From LW23 sp041287705 (GTDB taxonomy: Bacteria > Verrucomicrobiota > Verrucomicrobiia > Methylacidiphilales > UBA1321): DNA of 7,024 nt. The notes beneath the pieces are model-generated. The model did no database searches, had not been told where the DNA came from, and saw only the letters and a list, made by a program, of their open reading frames with translations. The position numbers and the translations under genes were made by a program. The stretch lies in NCBI GenBank assembly GCA_041287705.1, contig JBGGNE010000406.1:1-7024 (forward strand), in the 5' to 3' direction. This document shows, in pieces, positions 4,755 through 7,024 of the stretch (its first letter is position 1; every line of letters starts with the position of its first letter).

Positions 4755-6347
4755 CTAGAGCTTGACGACTTTAACGGAATAGATATCCGGGTCCGCCGTG
4801 ATTTCCTTGATGACTTCTTCGCCGGGGGCGGAATCCAGATTCAGAACGCTCAGGGCGCGGCTGCCGGGTTCAGTGCGGCTCAGGGCCATGGTGGCGATAT
4901 TGATGTTGTGCTTGCCCAGCAGGGTGCCGATCCAGCCGACGATGCCAGGGCGGTCACGGTTTTCCATGATGAAGAGGATGCCGTTGGGGTTCGCGTCCAG
5001 CGTATGGCCGTCGATACGGACGATGCGGGGCTGAGTGCCGAAGAACGTACCGGCAACCTCGTGCTTCACGTCGCCTGCAGTCACCTGCACGCTGATCAGT
5101 TCAGTGAAATCGCCTTCTTCGCTCAGCTTCGTCTCGCTGTAGTTGATGCCGAGGCCCTTTGCCTTTCGTGGTGCGCTGACATCATTGACGGGGCCGACAG
5201 CCTGCAGCAGCACGCCGCGCAAAACGGCACGCGTGACGGGGCCGGTATCGAAGTCGCGCACTTTGCCGGTGTAGTTCACCGTAAGCGTATCAATGCGATG
5301 CGGAGCGATCTGGGAGATGAGCTGACCCAGTTTCTCGCCAAGAGACAGATACGGACGCAGAACAGCCAGCGCGCGGACATCCACGTTCGGCACGTTCACC
5401 GCGTTGCGGATTACGCCGTCTACCAGGTAGTCGCGAATCTGCTCGGCTACTTCGATGCCGACGCTTTCCTGCGCTTCCGCCGTGCTGGCGCCCAGGTGAG
5501 GCGTAAAGACGACGTTGGGCAGACCGCGCAGACCGAAGTCGGCGGCTGGGGGCTCTGTTTCAAACACGTCCAGCGCTACGCCGGCCACATGACCGCTCTT
5601 AACGGCGTCGATGAGGGCAGCTTCATCGATAAGACCGCCGCGGGCGCAGTTGACGAGGCGCACACCGGGTTTGCACTGCGCCAGGGTGGTGGCATTCAGG
5701 ATGCCCTTGGTCTCGGGCGTCATGGGCATGTGAACGGTGATGAAATCCGAGGCGACAAGCAGCGGCGTCAGGCTGTCGACCAGCTCCACCTGCAGAGACC
5801 GGGCGCGGCTGTGGGCCAGGTAGGGATCGTAGGCCATGACGCGCATGCCGAAGCCGATGGCGCGACGGGCTACTTCGCCACCGATACGGCCCATGCCGAC
5901 GATGCCGAGCGTCTTGTTGCAGAGTTCCACGCCCTGAAAGGACTTGCGGTCCCACTTGCCGGCGATAACGGAAGCGTGTGCCTGGGGAATGTAGCGCGCC
6001 AGGGAGAGCAGCAGAGAGAACGTGTGCTCGGCGGTAGAGATGGTGTTGCCGCCGGGGGTGTTCATCACGACGATACCGCGCTCGGAGGCGGCTTCGACGT
6101 CGATGTTATCATAGCCGACGCCCGCGCGGCCGACGACGCGCAGCTTGGGCGCGGCGGCAATCGCCTTGGCGGTGATCTTAGTCTGGCTGCGGACGATGAT
6201 GGCATCGTATTCCGCGATAATGGGGAGCAGTTCGGACTCCTTCAGTCCGTTGTGGGCGTCCACGGTCATCAGCCCAGTGCTTTCTAGTAACTCCAAGCCG
6301 CGCGGTGAGACAGAGTCCGCGGCCAAAACCCGAAAAGGTGCGCTCAT
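4755..6347 (-). CDS. serA: D-3-phosphoglycerate dehydrogenase (long form)
   Basis: Catalyses NAD-dependent oxidation of 3-phosphoglycerate to 3-phosphohydroxypyruvate, the first committed step of serine biosynthesis, in the cytoplasm. At 530 residues it is the long (type I) form. It has a split substrate-binding domain (about 1-98 and 285-315) and an NAD-binding Rossmann domain with GMGRIG at 151-156 and the adenosine-ribose acidic residue D174. The catalytic Arg is R236 (NCARGG), the Glu is E265 (ETEPP) and the His is H284 (PHLGAST). An intervening ASB domain lies at about 320-450, and a C-terminal ACT domain at about 456-530 (GILFIMENRDRPGIVGWIGTLLGKHNINI) that in relatives binds serine for feedback inhibition. 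All key residues are present. The ATG at 6347 has no Shine-Dalgarno, consistent with the very short leader predicted from the promoter at 6360-6387. It converges on tilS. Confidence 0.97.
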   Translation of the reverse strand: MSAPFRVLAADSVSPRGLELLESTGLMTVDAHNGLKESELLPIIAEYDAIIVRSQTKITAKAIAAAPKLRVVGRAGVGYDNIDVEAASERGIVVMNTPGGNTISTAEHTFSLLLSLARYIPQAHASVIAGKWDRKSFQGVELCNKTLGIVGMGRIGGEVARRAIGFGMRVMAYDPYLAHSRARSLQVELVDSLTPLLVASDFITVHMPMTPETKGILNATTLAQCKPGVRLVNCARGGLIDEAALIDAVKSGHVAGVALDVFETEPPAADFGLRGLPNVVFTPHLGASTAEAQESVGIEVAEQIRDYLVDGVIRNAVNVPNVDVRALAVLRPYLSLGEKLGQLISQIAPHRIDTLTVNYTGKVRDFDTGPVTRAVLRGVLLQAVGPVNDVSAPRKAKGLGINYSETKLSEEGDFTELISVQVTAGDVKHEVAGTFFGTQPRIVRIDGHTLDANPNGILFIMENRDRPGIVGWIGTLLGKHNINIATMALSRTEPGSRALSVLNLDSAPGEEVIKEITADPDIYSVKVVKL

Positions 6348-6359
6348 AGGAAAGGCCTG

Positions 6360-6387
6360 ATACTAGAGTGATGAGGCGCGGTGTCAA
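6360..6387 (-). promoter_or_regulatory. serA promoter (TTGACA-16-TAGTAT), near-leaderless
   Basis: On the minus strand a perfect -35 TTGACA (6382-6387) is followed after 16 bp by TAGTAT (6360-6365), which matches the -10 consensus at four of six positions. Only 12 bp lie between the -10 box and the serA ATG. Initiation would therefore be expected about 5-7 nt before the start codon, leaving no room for a Shine-Dalgarno; none is seen. Confidence 0.6.
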
Positions 6388-6388
6388 C

Positions 6389-6424
6389 GGAATGCTGCGG
6401 GAAAAACCGGCACGGTGGCATTCC
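6389..6424. repeat. Inverted repeat abutting the serA -35 box
   Basis: GGAATGC (6389-6395) pairs with GCATTCC (6418-6424). The next three positions can continue the stem through two wobbles and one C-G pair, leaving a loop of about 16 bases that contains an A5 tract on the plus strand. One base separates it from the serA -35 hexamer. It also lies 12 bp past the stop of the upstream small-protein gene, so it may end that transcript or be an operator for serA. There is no T tract after the stem in the serA direction. Confidence 0.5.
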
Positions 6425-6435
6425 CCCCAAACAAG

Positions 6436-6741
6436 CTATTCAATACGGGGCGAACGACCTTGCGCCAGTTCTTGGGAAAATGCAGCCCAGTCATTCACCT
6501 CTTCCGCCCAGGCAGGGCAAAACCCAGCCAGGTGCGAAAGCATGTAGTCACAGGGTCCCTTGCAGTAAATGCTGATGCCGGCCTTATATCTGCGACCTGC
6601 AACCGCGTCGGGGATGGCAGGACTTTTACAGACCGAAAACAGAATGGTTCCCACTTCTCCACACCTGGGACAGGCGCGCATTGCCAACAGAGTAAGGTCT
6701 CCATGGAGAAAATCGTCTTCCAGCGATTCGATAGTGTTCAT
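6436..6741 (-). CDS. Small cysteine-rich (zinc-ribbon-like) hypothetical protein
   Basis: A 101-residue protein from ATG 6741 that I do not recognise. It has CPRCG at 24-28, C38, YCKGPC at 59-64 and a C-terminal HLAGFCPAWAEEVNDW stretch (70-85) with H70 and C75. The CxxC and CxxxC pairs could coordinate one structural zinc ion, so a nucleic-acid- or protein-binding ribbon is possible. There is no signal peptide or membrane segment. Codon use resembles the neighbours, and the aromatic and acidic C-terminus looks like a folded protein rather than noise. In-frame TTG (6786) and GTG (6774) codons upstream would lengthen it by up to 15 residues, and no start has a good Shine-Dalgarno. It is read in the same direction as the partial gene ending at 6829 and as serA, so it may be the last gene of an upstream operon. 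Confidence 0.62.
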   Translation of the reverse strand: MNTIESLEDDFLHGDLTLLAMRACPRCGEVGTILFSVCKSPAIPDAVAGRRYKAGISIYCKGPCDYMLSHLAGFCPAWAEEVNDWAAFSQELAQGRSPRIE

Positions 6742-6828
6742 GTCTGTGGGAAGAATCGAGGTGGACCGCCACACCTTGCAGTCCAAGTTGCTTACCGTGG
6801 CGCCATGTCCTATCTGGGCAATCCTACC

Positions 6829-7024
6829 TTACTCCGTATCCAGATCTGCTATTCGCACGGAATGGGGCGGAAGCTGCACTGCCTCCAGCTTTCCATTGTG
6901 CAGCAGAAAACGCGGCGGGCCGACTCCGGCGGGCAGGGGAGCGGAGAGCGAAAGGCGCCATTCCGCGGTAAGACTCAGACCAAGATCCTGCAACCGCACC
7001 GATGCCGGCGCGGGCGCATCCGCC
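6829..7024 (-). CDS. C-terminal end of an unidentified protein (partial)
   Basis: An open frame enters from the right edge and ends at TAA (6829-6831), giving 64 residues. It contains LQDLGLSLTAEWRLSLSAPLP, then GPPRFLLHNGKLEAVQLPPHSVRIADLDTE. The alternating hydrophobic pattern and the closing LPPHSVRI suggest a beta-sandwich, as at the end of some glycoside hydrolases, but this is a guess from style only. Another frame on the same strand is also open here, but its Ala/Ser/Gly/Arg-rich composition looks like a shadow. The gene ends 87 bp before the ATG of the small cysteine-rich protein. Confidence 0.6.
   Translation of the reverse strand, partial: ADAPAPASVRLQDLGLSLTAEWRLSLSAPLPAGVGPPRFLLHNGKLEAVQLPPHSVRIADLDTE

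Noticed and set aside
4575..6287. A 570-codon open frame on the plus strand, almost entirely opposite serA
   Set aside because: serA is certain on the minus strand, with all catalytic motifs. The antisense product is rich in Asp, Ala, Gly, His, Val and Gln with no recognisable domain, as expected from the reverse frame of a GC-rich gene.
6381..6575. A 64-codon plus-strand frame near the serA promoter
   Set aside because: It runs over the serA promoter and dyad and opposite the cysteine-rich protein gene, and its composition is random-like.
1..7024. CRISPR arrays, tRNAs, riboswitches, IS elements, defence or biosynthetic clusters
   Set aside because: I looked for regularly spaced repeats, cloverleaf patterns, transposase or nuclease motifs and conserved riboswitch cores, and saw none.

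Overview
The window is a moderately GC-rich bacterial chromosomal segment carrying mostly housekeeping genes. The combination of a PATAN/DUF4388 plus FHA protein, a short stand-alone TatA, a compact TilS and a long-form SerA, together with the codon use, suggests an Acidobacteriota (Terriglobia-like) genome. This is inference from gene style; there is no rRNA or other phylogenetic marker in the window. I see no phage, IS element, CRISPR array, tRNA or toxin-antitoxin module.

Layout. Positions 1-117 form a long imperfect palindrome that abuts the stop codon of a minus-strand SAM-dependent methyltransferase gene (117-827). Just upstream of that gene, also on the minus strand, is a two-domain DUF4388-FHA protein (884-1546). 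A gene-free divergent region of about 330 bp (1547-1874) separates it from tatA (1875-2126, plus). This region holds two dyads and has near-identical, mirrored leader sequences at its two ends. tatA converges on, and overlaps by 41 bp, a minus-strand MFS exporter gene (2086-3453). The exporter is divergent from tilS (start about 3551, plus). tilS converges on serA (4755-6347, minus) across a spacer with a strong bidirectional hairpin. Upstream of serA, on the same strand, are a recognisable -35/-10 promoter that would give an almost leaderless mRNA, a hairpin touching the -35 box, a small cysteine-rich protein gene (6436-6741) and the C-terminal end of a further gene (6829 to beyond the window edge).

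Function. The genes look like independent cellular functions: tRNA-Ile lysidine synthesis (tilS), the first step of serine biosynthesis (serA), Tat protein export (tatA), small-molecule efflux (MFS) and probably phospho-dependent signalling (FHA). I see no coherent new multi-gene system. The points worth a second look are mainly non-coding: the 117-bp palindrome with three tandem G.A mismatches in one strand, the mirrored start-site leaders around the FHA/tatA intergenic region, and the apparently leaderless serA (perhaps also tilS).
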